A DNA stretch of 64,000 bases. It comes from Deuterostichococcus epilithicus. Lineage: Eukaryota; Chlorophyta; Trebouxiophyceae; Prasiolales; Stichococcaceae. The position numbers were made by a program, and so were the translations under genes. The notes beneath the pieces are model-generated. The model made no database searches, was not told where the DNA came from, and saw only the letters and a program-made list of their open reading frames with translations. The stretch is taken from the NCBI GenBank assembly GCA_033439295.1, contig JAVTLE010000014.1, positions 1,550,001-1,614,000 on the forward strand, read 5' to 3'. This document shows, one piece after another, positions 1 through 12,000 of the stretch; position 1 is the first letter of the stretch; every line of letters starts with the position of its first letter.

Positions 1-3000
1 CGCACCTGCACGGCTGAGGCGCAGCAGGATGCGGCAGCTGACGCCGGCGCGGTGCCGGCGCTGGTGCAGCTGCTGCGTTCGGGCGAGCGCGGGCAGCAAG
101 AAGCAGCGGTAGCGGCCCTGGCTGCACTCACCGACGGCAACGAGCGGGTGAGCCTACCTGGTTGCAAAGTGCTGAGCCATCAGGGTGCAGTGCTGACCAT
201 ATCACAAGCAGGGCGGGTGAGCGGGTGCTGCCGCCGGCCTTCGCAATACAGCACCGCGCCAAATGTGCATGCTGGCCGCCATGTCCGACTGGCCTGCGTC
301 GCTACCACTGGCCTGTACTCTGCCTATACGCTTTTCTCTTCGTTCGGTGCTCACGCAACGCCACTGCATGTCAGGTGGTTTCGCGGCTGGCGGCAGAGGG
401 CCAGATGTCTGCAGATGGCACGGCGTCCGGGCTGCTGCTGGAGCTGCTACGGGACCGCAGTGCCACGACGCGTGTGTTGGCGGGCAGCTGCCTGGTGCAG
501 CTGCTGCGATACGGGCTGCTTGATACCGGCGATGAGGTGCGTGTGACACTGACATGCGTCTCCGGGCCTGCCAGGACTGCAGCTGCCTGCAGGCCCCCAA
601 ACATGCAGGTGCTCAAGGGCGCCATCCCGAACAGCGGGTTCCAATAGCCACAGTCAAGAGCAGCCACTGTCCTGCGTGACGTGCTTAGGTACCCAATTTC
701 GGGGCAGCGGTCGTCGCCATGCAATGGTAGCGCTGCTGTCGAAACTCATATGTGTCGGCGCACAGGCGGCGCCTCGAGCGGTGCTCCTGACACTGGTCAA
801 GCTGCTGGCGGAGCACGACGGCGGCGGGCCAGCGGCGCAAGGGGGGGTGGCGGGCGCGCCAAACGCTGTGCCAGGCCTGCTAGCGGCGCTGTTGTCGGCG
901 TGCCCGCTGCTGCAGCCGCTGGCAGCCGACACCGAGGCTGTGTCGCTGCTGTGCGGCCGGCTCAACAGCACGCTGTCGACTGCACCCGTGGTGAGCAGCT
1001 GCTCATCTGGTCATTGACTGACCTGGTGTCTGACCTGACATATTGACAACGATTTGTATCTTTAATCTGAGGGCCTTGCAATGTGCAGCAGCGGGCTGGT
1101 CCGGCTTCTCGCTCGTGTGGCAGGCAAGACCAAATGGCTGTCCTGCAAAATGCTTCGAAATGCTGATCGCCCGCTCTTGTTCTGCCCGACTCACAGCAAC
1201 AACAGGAGGGCATGCTGCGGGCGCTGGCGGTGCTGATGGCAGACCAGGAGGTGGCCCGTGCAAAGTTCATGGAAGCCAACGCGCTGTCCTCGGTCATCGC
1301 CGCCCTCGGTGAGCTGCAGTGACTTCAAAGCACGTCTGGGCTGCTGTGCATGTCGAGCGAGTGGTGCTGTCACCATTCAGCCGCTCGCCTGGCCTTCCGC
1401 AAACCCTGCTACACATGTGCGAGCAGGCGAGGGGCGGCAGGCAGACGTGCAGGCGGCCGCGGCAGACTGCATGCGGGCGCTGTCACGATCGGCGCGCGGC
1501 CTGCGGGTGCGCCTGGCGGAGGCGCCTGTGGCGCGCCCGCTGGTGGCTCTGCTGCGCTCTGACCGGCCGGAGCTGCAGTCGGCCGCCGCCGCCGCGCTGT
1601 GCAACCTCGTCCTGGACTTTAGCCCCGTCAAGGTGGGGCCAGCACAACGTCTTCGTACACCGTCCCTTGCCGGACGACCTGGGCGCATGTCAGCATCGGC
1701 TGCCGGGTCGAGCGGCCGGGTGTCCAGGAGTCCGCCGCCTGTCTCTCAGCAGCTCATGTCTCCACCCCAGCTCTCGTGTGTTCATCGAGCACCAGTCCGG
1801 AGTCGCTGACGCGGCGCCCTGCTCCGACCACGGCGTGCAGGCGGCGGTGCTGCGCGAGGGCGGCCTGGAGCGGCTGGTCGCGGCTGTCGCTGCCATGGAG
1901 CCGCGCCTGCGCTGCAACTGCGTGTGGGCGCTCCAGAACCTGGCACACGCCGCGCCGCTGGACGTCAAATTCGCGCTGCTTGCGGCTTTGCCCTGGCCCG
2001 CTGCCTCCATCCTCCTGTCCGATCCGGAGCCCGACATCCAGGTGCTGCCCTTCTGACGTTCCAGGGGTGAAGCCCCAATCATCCGCCTGCCACAATGCGC
2101 ACCAAGGCGCAGCCGCCAAATTTTGAGAATTACGAGGTATACGTCACAGAGCAGATCCGACAGCCGCATGGTCAAGCAGCGCTGACGTTGACCGCGTATT
2201 GGTGCAGGAGCACGCGCTGAACATGCTGCGGAATCTGGTGCACGGCGAAGCGGCGCACGCGCGCGCGGTGATGGCCTGGGCCGCGGACGAGGGCAACCCC
2301 GGCAGCGGCGCCGCCAACCTGCTGGCCGCATTGGCTGCGCCGTTGCAGCCCGGCGCCACCTCCACGCCCGGGCAGCGGGAGCAGGCGCTGCTTGCTGTGT
2401 GCAACATCTGCGCAGGTGAGCGTGCACAAAGGCTTTCAACACACGGTATCATGTGGCTGTCGCCGCGCTCAAAGTGTGTGCTCATTGGTGCTGGCGGCGG
2501 GAGCATGCACTAACCCCAGCCGGTCTCGTGATCGTGCACCATTCCAAGGCGGCCTGTGGCTGCTGCAGCCAAGCAGCTCTTCCACTCAGCAGTCTCAAGC
2601 GCGATGCGGCTCCCGGTACGACGAACATTCGAGCAATTGAACGGTGGATGCCAGGGGCCACTGGTCTGCATGCGGGTCTGCATCGCGTACTTCCGCAGAG
2701 AACGCCCACGCATGTCTCCGAGCCTAGTGTTTCAATCACCCAGCGCCAGTTGCATCACTCGACGCAGGTGAGGAGGAGCTGCAGCAGGCGGTCATGGCCA
2801 GCGCGGTGCCGGGGACGCTGACGACACACCTGGAGGCAGAGGCCGAGGGGGTGCGTGAGGCCGCCGCCTGGTGCGTCGTCAACTTGTCGTCCTCCGACAC
2901 CGACGCGCAGCCGCTGCAGGTGCGCCGCTGGCCCCGCAACACTGTTGCCGGGAACCGCTCGACTCGCTTCGCTCGTCGCTCGACTACCGGTCGCCGCTCC

Positions 3001-3297
3001 GTGTGACTCGAGCAATTTGACTCCTAGCGATGCAAGCACGGATCAGTGCGGCCGGGCCGTTTTCGACTGACGCTGTGTGAGCCTGGACTGAAGTGGCGTT
3101 CATGTCGGCTGCCGCAGCACCAACATTGAGCCTGCTTGATGCATGAGGTGCAGTGGGTACCGGAGCTGACGCGCATGGGCGTGCCCACCGCCCTCCAGCG
3201 CCTGGAGGAGGACCCCTGCATCAATGTGCGCCGCACCGCCGTCACGGCGCTGCAGCACTTTGCCAAGCCGGAAGCCATGGCCTGCGACGACGACTGA
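1..3297 (+). CDS. ARMC8: ARMC8/GID5-like armadillo-repeat protein (5' truncated by window edge)
   Basis: Scaffold subunit of the CTLH/GID E3 ubiquitin ligase, by family. The frame is open at base 1 (reads ...DAGAVPALVQLLRSGE), so the N-terminus lies outside the window. Successive exons encode helical armadillo repeats: about 1-150, 380-535, 770-990, 1200-1310, 1440-1630, 1845-2040, 2205-2415, 2768-2920 and 3154-3297. The best family evidence is at the C-terminus: EHALNMLRNLVHGEA, then EQALLAVCNICAG, then a final repeat ending INVRRTAVTALQHFAKPEA, matching in order the last repeats of ARMC8. The stop is TGA at 3295-3297. All introns visible are GT-AG. A generic importin-like or vacuolar ARM protein is the alternative, but the order of the last three repeats favours ARMC8. 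Confidence 0.8.
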
Positions 3298-4286
3298 TGA
3301 TGAGGATGCGGTGCGATGGTCTTTTGGCAGGCGTCCTGTGATGCCGAGCCTCCCAGTCCACGGCCTATGCACCTTCGACTTTGCAGCTAGCTGCCGCGGG
3401 CTGTGGCGCATTCAGTAGTAGGTCTAGGTCACGGACAATTTCGGCGATGGACCAGATGAACAACAATAATGAAGAACTCGGATGAAGTAGTCAGTTGCAT
3501 CACTAGCGTTCGTTTGCGTCGCTTGTGGAGGCCCTGCAAGAAAGTCTGGGTTGTGTGGAGGTGTCGCAGGACACACAGAAAGCCATTGCAGGGCAGAGTT
3601 TCCGAGCAAGCCCATTGCAAATCCTGCTATTCATGCCGCCAAGAAGCGTTCAGATTCTGCAGGCTCTCCTGAATGCCTGCTACCACCGACTGCTGCAGAG
3701 TGAGCCCTGTGCTGCTCGCGTCACCTCGTGATGTGAAGGTGACACACACACTCCAGGCACTGAGGCTAGCAGCCGCGTAACCTGCTGCACGAATGGCGAA
3801 TGGAGTCTCGATTAAATCCAGACCGTGTTGCCGACCCTTTGCACTGTTTCTGGCGACGACCAGAGGCAACTCGCAGTGCTGCAGCACAAATTGATAACTT
3901 CAACGTGAACTTTCTCGAGTTTGCTTGGTCAAAACCGGCATCGACTCCTGACAAAAGTTAGTGGCAGGGTAGCGGGGTTCAGGCGTGCACGTTTCGCTGG
4001 ACGCTACACTGCAGCAGAGCAACTGAGGGTGCACCTTTCGTGTTGCAGCTGGGCAGATTTGACGAGATGTTGTTACCTTGAGCGCGCTTGCATGGCACAC
4101 ATTCCATTGCTGCCATCGAGAGCTGGGGCTAGGGCATACTGCATCGGTCCGGCTGTAGTCGCAGAACAGCGTCGCAATTGACAGGCAAGCTTGGCATCAG
4201 CTTCGTCGTGCAGCCTGCACGCCTCAGCGGGCAGCAGAGCAACCCACAGTGGCCGCTCTCTCAGCGCTTGTGGGGTTGCGGCGCCA
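3298..4286. other. Intergenic: ARMC8 3' region and L2HGDH upstream region
   Basis: About 1 kb between two genes on the same strand. Open frames here are short and rich in Cys, His and Arg with no family signal. It should hold the ARMC8 3' UTR and the L2HGDH promoter. The frame of the L2HGDH first exon is open upstream to 4182 (a stop is at 4179-4181) but has no other ATG; the conceptual upstream peptide is Ser/Ala-rich and targeting-like, so an upstream exon is possible. Confidence 0.5.
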
Positions 4287-6979
4287 ATGGATGTCATCGT
4301 GATTGGCGCAGGTGTCCAGCTCAGCAACGGTTGCCTGTTTCGAAACCTTCAATACACCATTGAACGGATTTTCAAAGTTGCAGCCGGCACGAGCAGCGCA
4401 ATGTTGCCAGAAACACATGCCAGAACCTGACCCGTCGCACGTTGAGCTCGTAATCCGACGACACAATTGAACACGAAGTGCCGACGGTAGGTAGCATCCT
4501 TTGTTTCTCACAGGCGTTGTCGGCCTAGCGGTCGCGAGGCGGCTGGCTCAGGCGGGCTGCCGTGTGACGGTGGTGGAGGCCGAGGCTGATTTCGGGCTGC
4601 ACACCAGCGGCCGCGGCTCCTGGGTCATCCACTCCGGGCTGTACTACCCGCCCGGCAGCCTGAAGGCCAGGCTGTGCCAGGCTGGGCGTCAGGCGCTGTA
4701 CGCATACTGCGACGCCCGCGGAGTGAATTACGAAAAGCGCGGCAAAATCGTCGTCGCTGTCTCTGACGAGCAGGTGGGTTTCTGCTGTTGACCTGGAGCC
4801 TCAAGTGATAATCTGAATGTGGGAGCCATGGCAACAGCTTCCTCACACGGACAGGATGCTTCGTCAGCTGGCTTTACCATCACGCAGCAGATTTGTTGTC
4901 AGCAAATCCCTCCAGCATGTGAGGGGCACTCCGAGCGTGGCGCGCCCAGAGCTACAGATGCGCCGAGCTCAGCTCAGCTTGCACAAGGGCACTGGTGCCA
5001 CGGTGCAGGTGCCGAAGCTGGAGGCGCTGCTCGAGCACGGGCACCTCAATGGCGCGACGGACCTGCGGCGGATGCCAGCGGAGGAGGCGCGGTCACTGGA
5101 GCCCGACCTGCACTGCGTCGCGGCCCTGTTCTCGCCCTCCACCGGCGTCGTCGACGGCCAAGGGTGAGCGCCGATTGCCCACAAGCGAGGAGGCCCGACA
5201 TGCCAACACGGCAGTGCACTCAGCAGCGTTGGAACTTGGGAGAACCGGGGGCCGGGGTGCGCGAGGCCTACCTTACCCATACCCTACCTCACCCATGGCG
5301 TGCTGCCACGCAGGGTGATGCAGGCCTTCCGGGAGGACGCCGAGGCAGACGGTGCACAGCTGGTCTTCAACACCAGAGTGCTGGGCGGCGACGTGACAGG
5401 TCGGTCTGGTGTCCTGACGGATGTGGCTGGAATGGGTCACCAGCTGTTGGTGTCTGCTGTGGCGCTCTGCACCTCCACCTTTGCACTTGCAGGGCGCCTG
5501 CTGCGGGGTGACGGGGGCGGTGTCAGTCCACAGTCCAGAACGAGAACCGCTGCATTGTGCGCAGGCCCTGTCAAAGCTGTGCACGTGGAGAATGTGAGGA
5601 CGGGCGAGCGGCAGCTGCTGCGTGCAGACTGCGTCGTCAACTCCGCAGGGCTGTGGGCACAGGTGTGGTCGTGTGCTTGCGATGGGCCCTCGGCTATCTG
5701 GAATGCTGGCCGATGTCACTGCTAGAGGTGTCTGTGGAGCAAGTGCAACATAATCGGCATGGACGCCGGAGTTGCAATTAGGTTGTCCAGAGCTTTTCCA
5801 CGGCGAAGTGACAGGACTCATCGCTATTGGCCTGTAGCATGTGGCGGAGGGCTTTGCCGGGCTGCAGCGCCACCTGGTCCCGCCGCTGCACCTGTCGCGC
5901 GGCTGCTACTTCCGGCTGAAAGGCGCGCGCAGCCCCACGCCCACCCCGCCTCTTGCCTGTTGCTGTCAAGGCCACCAGCGATCGGCGCTAGTGGCAGCCA
6001 AGCCCGCAGGCAGCAACCTGGACATCTTTGGGTGTGCATCATCTCAAAGCACACTTTAGAGCCCCTCGAGCTGGGTTTGACACCACCCCCCCTTCATTTC
6101 GGCATTGACATCCTGCGTCGGCAGGCGAGGCGCCCTTCAGGCACCTCATATACCCCATCCCGGAGGAGGCGGGCCTCGGCACACACCTCACCCTGGGTGT
6201 CGCGGGCGACGCCAAGTTTGGTCCTGACTCCGAGTGGATTGCGTGGGACCCCGACGAGGGGCCCGACTACTCTGTCGACCCCAACCGCGGCAAGAAGTTT
6301 TATGCAGGTCAGCGGCCGTGCGCCTCAACCTTAGTATCATCACATGCAGTTTATGGCTGTCGAATTATCAGCCGCCGGCACTTGCATGCATGTGTTGGAC
6401 ATATACCGGAGACCGCCACGCTGCATCCACACGCCCGCAGCCGACACGCAGCAGGAGGCGCCTGCTAGCCTAAAACCCGCATCCTGTATTCCCACGGCGG
6501 CTCAAGCGGCAGCGCCTGAGCTGGTAGCCTTTGCCAATCGCAGCCATCCGCAAGTACTGGCCGGGGTTGAAGGACGGGCAGCTGGAAGCGGGCTATAGCG
6601 GCATCCGCCCCAAGCTGGTTGGGCCCGGCCAACCAGCCGCCGACTTCGTCATCCAGGTTTGCGGCTGGCTCATTACACTGTGTTGACAGGCGCTGCTCAG
6701 ACGCGAAACCCTCTAGGTTCTTAAGCACAGGAACTTCCAGGCAGAACACATCCACCTCCTCCGTAATTTTATGAAAGGACGGCCTGACGTTGCTCGCACA
6801 CAACGCGCTGCTGTTATATGCTGCAGGGCGCATCCGAGCACGGCGTCATGGGGTTGGTCAACCTGTTTGGAATCGAGTCGCCTGGTCTCACGTCGTCAAT
6901 GGCCATTGCGGAGCATGTGACGCAGCTGCTTATAGATGCCAAGTCAAACGGGGGCGGCAGGCCCACTGCAAAGCTGTAA
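4287..6979 (+). CDS. L2HGDH: L-2-hydroxyglutarate dehydrogenase (FAD-dependent)
   Basis: Oxidises L-2-hydroxyglutarate to 2-oxoglutarate, normally in mitochondria. Nine exons can be placed: 4287-4311, 4514-4773, 5009-5163, 5314-5399, 5565-5662, 5838-5922, 6125-6307, 6544-6656 and 6827-6979; they sum to 1158 bases, 385 residues plus stop. Exons 1-2 make the FAD dinucleotide-binding motif [19 protein letters not shown], followed by the family's [20 protein letters not shown]. Later blocks [43 protein letters not shown] and [17 protein letters not shown] match the family in order. Intron 6 appears to use a GC donor (5923). No targeting peptide is present from this ATG, so an upstream exon may be missing. 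The stop codon TAA lies inside a TGTAA poly(A) signal. Confidence 0.93.
6975..6979 (+). terminator. TGTAA poly(A) signal overlapping the L2HGDH stop codon
   Basis: TGTAA is the usual green-algal polyadenylation signal. Here its last three bases are the stop codon. If used, the 3' UTR would be about 15-25 bases. The convergent kinase gene ends 204 bases away. Confidence 0.4.
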
Positions 6980-7060
6980 ACACGCAGGGATGAGTGTGTA
7001 CAATTGCCGCACACAGGATGTCATTGAATTTTTACTGCGCTGGTGCAGTTTTCATTCTTG

Positions 7061-7090
7061 TTATTCATTGCTATTCATTGCTGTTCCTTG
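7061..7090. repeat. Three imperfect 10-bp tandem units, T-rich
   Basis: Units ttattcattg, ctattcattg and ctgttccttg follow one another between the convergent 3' ends of L2HGDH and the kinase. Likely untranslated or spacer DNA. Confidence 0.6.
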
Positions 7091-7182
7091 TTGTACATCA
7101 AGCTGCACGCAATGTTCGTGGTAGGTATTTGTGGTCTGTGCCGTCATGGTCGTTGCATCTCAAGCTGACCTCAGAGAGATAG

Positions 7183-8662
7183 CTAGGTAGGCAATTGGGT
7201 CTGCACAAACCGATGCCATGACATGGCCGCATACTTCGTGACCACGGGATAAAAGGCCAGCAGCGCAAAAACCACCGCGAGGGGGCTGCTGCACAGGCCA
7301 CGGAAGCTGATGTCCTGCTTCAGCACTTTGCCCAAAGCTTCCACCTGTGCACGGCACAGAACACGGCATCAAAAGGCCGCTCCAGACTGTGACTGCAGAC
7401 ATGCCGGCCAGTGGTTGTGATTACGTATTGCAGCAGTTACACGAGGCAACTACCAGCTCAAAAAGTGATTTAGAATCAAGTGTGTCGTCGCGCTCTCCTC
7501 GTTTCCAGAAGGTACTAGTAAGGCGCCTTCCCACCTTCTCGATGAGCTCCTCCGGAGTGCCACTGTTGTCAATGACGATGGCTGACCGCTTGATCTTCTC
7601 TGCCAGCGGCATCTGCGTCGCCGCCAGGCACAGCAACATGTCAGAGCGCTCACAAAGGGACTACTCATGGTGCTCTCCTCACAGCTAGCACCATGTGCAG
7701 TTTGCCTTTGAAACCCGAGGCGTGGGCTGCAATGAGCCCAGAGTGGCCCGTCATTGGGGAGGTGCGTCAGTTGCCGCCGCACCTGCGCCGCAATGCGCGC
7801 GTCAGCCGCAGCCTGCTCCGACGCGTCACGCATCATCAGCCGCTGCCGCTGCGTCTGCGGGTCGGTCGCGACCGTGATGCACATGGTGGCATACCGGTCC
7901 AGTCCACCCTCGAACAGCAGCGGTACATCGATGATCTGTGCCGGCAGGGTCAGCCCGTCAGCCCCCCCGGACCCCCGGATCGTTACTCGAATGAGGCCAG
8001 TCATCTGATTCATGGCATGCCTCACAGTTTTCGACTCGAGACCGGAAAGCGTTGCCGCCATAACTTGGGGAGCACTGCCGCTGACTTTCCAGCGCATCAG
8101 GGAGGGGCGCAAGCAGCGTATCTCCAGCCGCAGCAGCTGATAAGGCAGCGCCTCACCACGACGTAATGGAACAGGAGCCAGTGCCAGAAGATCTGCTTGG
8201 CCAGCTCCAGCGAGACCAGCGGGTGCGTCGCGGCATTTAGCTGCTTCCGAAGGGAGGGTTGGTTGAACACCAGCTCCCCCAGCTTCTTCCGGTCAATCTC
8301 GCCTACGTACGACGCTGAGAGTCACCGCTTCCAGAGTGGTCCTGGTGCAGCAATGAGGGGACCTGCCAAGCTTGAGGTTGGGCGCAAGCGCACCGTCCGC
8401 TTGCAGGATGTCCGTCCCGAAAGCCTTCACCACGCGTCGGTACCCCCACCGTCCCTGGCAAATTCAAACAGCATCATCTCAGGCACACGTGAACGCATGA
8501 AGATGGCCGATTGCACGCATGTATGGACATCCGCCGCACCTTCTGCACAATAGCCTTGGCAATCTTGTCTGCATCTATCACCGGGAGCCCTTGTGCTGCA
8601 AGGAGAGCTGACACTGTGCTTTTACCCGTGGCGATGCCGCCTGTCAGGCCTATGAGACGCAT
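7183..8662 (-). CDS. DPCK: Dephospho-CoA kinase
   Basis: Phosphorylates dephospho-CoA, the last step of coenzyme A synthesis. The protein begins [20 protein letters not shown], a perfect P-loop at the N-terminus as in bacterial CoaE, which fixes the start at 8662. Exons include 8540-8662, 8394-8454 ([20 protein letters not shown]) and one starting at 8302 ([20 protein letters not shown], then LNAATHPLV). Then come [18 protein letters not shown], the CoA-binding/lid portion around 7740-7950, and [20 protein letters not shown] near 7530-7620. The last exon (about 7183-7345) adds a hydrophobic tail ([20 protein letters not shown]), a feature of plant and alga forms that suggests membrane association. 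No CoaD domain is fused, so this is the monofunctional type. Confidence 0.92.
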
Positions 8663-9085
8663 GCAGCAAAGACTTGACGGGGATTGATCGAGATCAGGTC
8701 TTCAAGGAGAGGGCGCTAAGGGTTGATCTTGGCGTGCAACGACGATCCGCAGCAGCGCAAGCGAAGTTAAGAGTCTCGTTCACCAATTTTGCTCGAAGTT
8801 TGGCAATCTCATTTGACTGCTCATTCAACTGCGCATTCATGTTCAGTGCATATTGAGAAAGATTTTGGGCCTGCAAATGATTGCTGCCTGTTGGAGGAGC
8901 CTTCAATGCGCAGATGAAGAACGGTAGGACAGTCCTGCTGCCTTTGACCGACACCCGTTTTTCCCAATGCTGCATGGCATGCCGGCAGTCTGCTGCCAAC
9001 GTTCCTGCCATCTGAGCTGTCGTTCGCCAACTCCTGTCTGCTGACTCAAACAGTCTGAGCGCTGGTACGCCATCATTCAACCCAA
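8663..9085. other. Intergenic spacer between two minus-strand genes
   Basis: Holds the 3' region of the splicing factor and the promoter of the kinase. One minus-strand frame stays open from the splicing-factor exon to 8694, but it is out of frame with the gene's C-terminus and carries no family signal. Confidence 0.5.
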
Positions 9086-12000
9086 CTAGTCCTCCGCCAT
9101 CGGCACTGCTGGCTCCACCTGCGGCGCTGCTGCCTCCGCTGCCTCCAGCTCCGCGGCAAACTGCTCCAGCCGTTTCTGCTGCTCCTCCTCCGCCTCCTTC
9201 TTCGGCTTCGTCGGCTTGACGTAGAACTGTGCGACGCCATCCCACAGCACCGCCTCAATCTGCCGCCCGCCGAAGAAGCGTCCGTTCATGACCTCTATGC
9301 ACTGCATAAGGAGACACCCGCCTCAGTGCTGCATTGCAGACATTCGGGTCGGCCGTGTTCAGAAGCTGCCTGCGACTCGCTTCCGCAGGCAGCCACTGCA
9401 AGTAGCAGGTGGCACAAGCCACAAGGCACGGCACGGTTCGACATCTCATGAGACTGCGGACATGTTCACAGAGACGCGAGGCGTCGGCCACCTTCTCTGC
9501 TGCGTCCTCGTTTTTGAATTTGACTGTGACGACCCCCTCCGGGTTCGTGTTGTATACCTTCACCTTCTCCACCGGCCCTGTGGCAAAGGCACAGTTGCGA
9601 AGTTAGCCTCTTCTCAGCTTTTGGGCATCATTCCGGTGCTGTTGCCAGCGGCCCAAGATGATTGCTGTGAACCGCCCCCAACTGATGCAAGGCTGACCTC
9701 ATTCAGACACAAAGCCTCGCCGCGATCACGGACCCACATGTTGCACTCACAGCGTGGTCTCGATTAGCCAATGAGCGCACTCTTCATCCCACATGAATAA
9801 GGCACGCAAGTGAGGCGGATCGACAACAGCCAGAGACGCCTGCAAGAGCCCGCGCGCACCCAGCTTGGCGGCCTCGCCAGTGACGTCCTCCTCCAGCTGC
9901 TCCCGCAGCGTGAAGTCTTCGGTGAACTCGTCCGGGTGGAACATACGGCGCAGCACCACCGTGGTTTTGGTGGCCGGTGCCACGTCATCAAAGCCGCCCC
10001 ACCCCAGCTCCCGCTCCTCCTGCGATCGAACTTCGTCTTGACATCGTGAGAGATTTAGCTGTGCCGCCGGCCTCTCGGCCGCGCATTCACACATTCTGGA
10101 TATGCTGCCATGGTGCCATGGTGAGCTCTGTGTAGCTTGACCCGCATGGATGCAGGGCTCTACCTTGCAATGTATCATTGCAGCTTTGACTCAGGCACGC
10201 GTGTGGCTGGCACATCATGCGGGCAGCGAACAGCAAGTAGCAGGAGAGCGAGCAGGATGAGACACCTGGTTCTCCAGCAGCTTCTTTTTCCGCTTTTTCG
10301 GGGCCCGCTTCTTGGCGACGAAGTCACCCTTCTGCTCGAATTTCGCCTGCGATGAATCACAACACCACGTCTGCGGTGTCCATCCCAGTAAACCTACGAA
10401 CGGTGTGCCATGGCTTAATGTAGAATACCCCATGTTCCTGGACTTTGACGGGCCAGTGATAACACAGTCTTCGCCTGTGGCTCGCCTGCGACAGGGACAT
10501 GAGGCGGGAGTCGCCGTCGCGAAGCGGCGTGCCGTCCAGGATCTGAATCGCCAGGTCCACCGATGGTGCCTTGAGGTATGTCACCAGGCCGTCGCCCTTG
10601 CCAGTGCCGTCGGCATCCCTGCGCGCGGTGCCATCGCATCTCAGCCGGGGGTTTTCCCAGCTTAATCTGCAGTTCTGTAAGTTCTGACTGGGCGTGCACC
10701 TGCCCTGCTGCACTGGGTCCGGTGCCGACGCCATTGTCTGCACGCTGTCAAGCTGCAACTGCCAACTGTGGCTCAGGCAGATGAGTGCAATTCCGCTGGC
10801 ACGCCATCGCAACAGCCCGCAGGGGGCAGATGCCTCCAGACAAAACAAACGACCGCAGCTGCAAGGCGCACTTGTAAATCTTGATCCGGGGCCGGCGGTC
10901 ATCATCCAGCTTGATGACGCCGCACTTGGTGAACACCTTCACCATCTCCGCGTCCGTCGCGTCCAGCGGCAAGCCCGAAACGTAAACGCTGCTGTTCTTC
11001 TGCAGCTCGAACCACTTCGCCTGCACATGCCCAGGAGGTGAGGAATGGGATAGAGTCGCGCGCAGCCCATCAGCCAGTCGCCAGCGCGCATGCTGCCAGA
11101 CTCGCTACGACGCAATGGTGCAAAGCTGGAGGTGAGGCACCTTCATCCCTGCCGCGGTGGACGCACTCAACGAGCCGGCTGCAGGTGATGCACGCCGCAA
11201 CCTGTCGGCATAGCAGGCTCAGCAGAGACCGTGACACGAGAGCGAGGAGCAGCTCGCCTTCTCTGCGGCGTCGTCCTTGGCTTTCTGCTTCTTTGCCTTT
11301 TCCCGCTCGACGGCCTCGTCCAGTTTCCCCTGGTCTGGCCCCTTCCGCTTGGCGCCCGCTGCTGCTGGCTCACCCTCCTCGTCCTCGTCCTGCAGCGCCA
11401 GCATATGGTGGTTCTGTCACCCAATCGCTTACCTCCACAGTGCATCTGATCAGCCCGCTGTGCGATGCAGCGGATACATGCGCAGCCCTCCAGCATGCCA
11501 GCTGGGGCGCTATGAGCGTCCACCGCTCAGCAGGCGATGGATGCGATTGCTGCGGCGGCACAGCCACCCACCGGCAGCTCCGGCATGGGCGGGATGACTT
11601 CATCCTCCCCGGCGAACGTCATGTCTGACATGTCATATTGGGGTGCCCCTGCGGCGCCGCCAGCGCCGACTTCCACGAACCGCCGCGCTGTCGGGTCCCA
11701 CTCATATGCGGTCCCATCGTCGTCGACAAACGACTTATCTGCCGGCGACTGCGGCTGCTCGGCTGCCTCGTTCTCCTGCGAATTGAGAGTGCAGCAGCTG
11801 ACTGGCGGCAGAATTTTCGCCTGAGCATAGCCAGGACACCTTCATGGTGCAAACCATGTCTAATGCAATGCAATCTCTGAATCACGCTTCTCTGAACTCA
11901 GCCACATGGCTGCCAGCACATCAAGACACCCGTAAGACTCACCGCCTCGATGGCTGAGATCTCCGCTGTGAACGCTGCCAGCGGGTCCTGCTGCACCGGT

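Noticed and set aside
8694-9245. Minus-strand frame of 183 codons ending in a helical-looking peptide (QLNEQSNEIAKLRAKLVNET)
   Set aside because: It overlaps the true C-terminal exon of the splicing factor in another frame, and the rest lies past that gene's stop; I treat it as 3' UTR.
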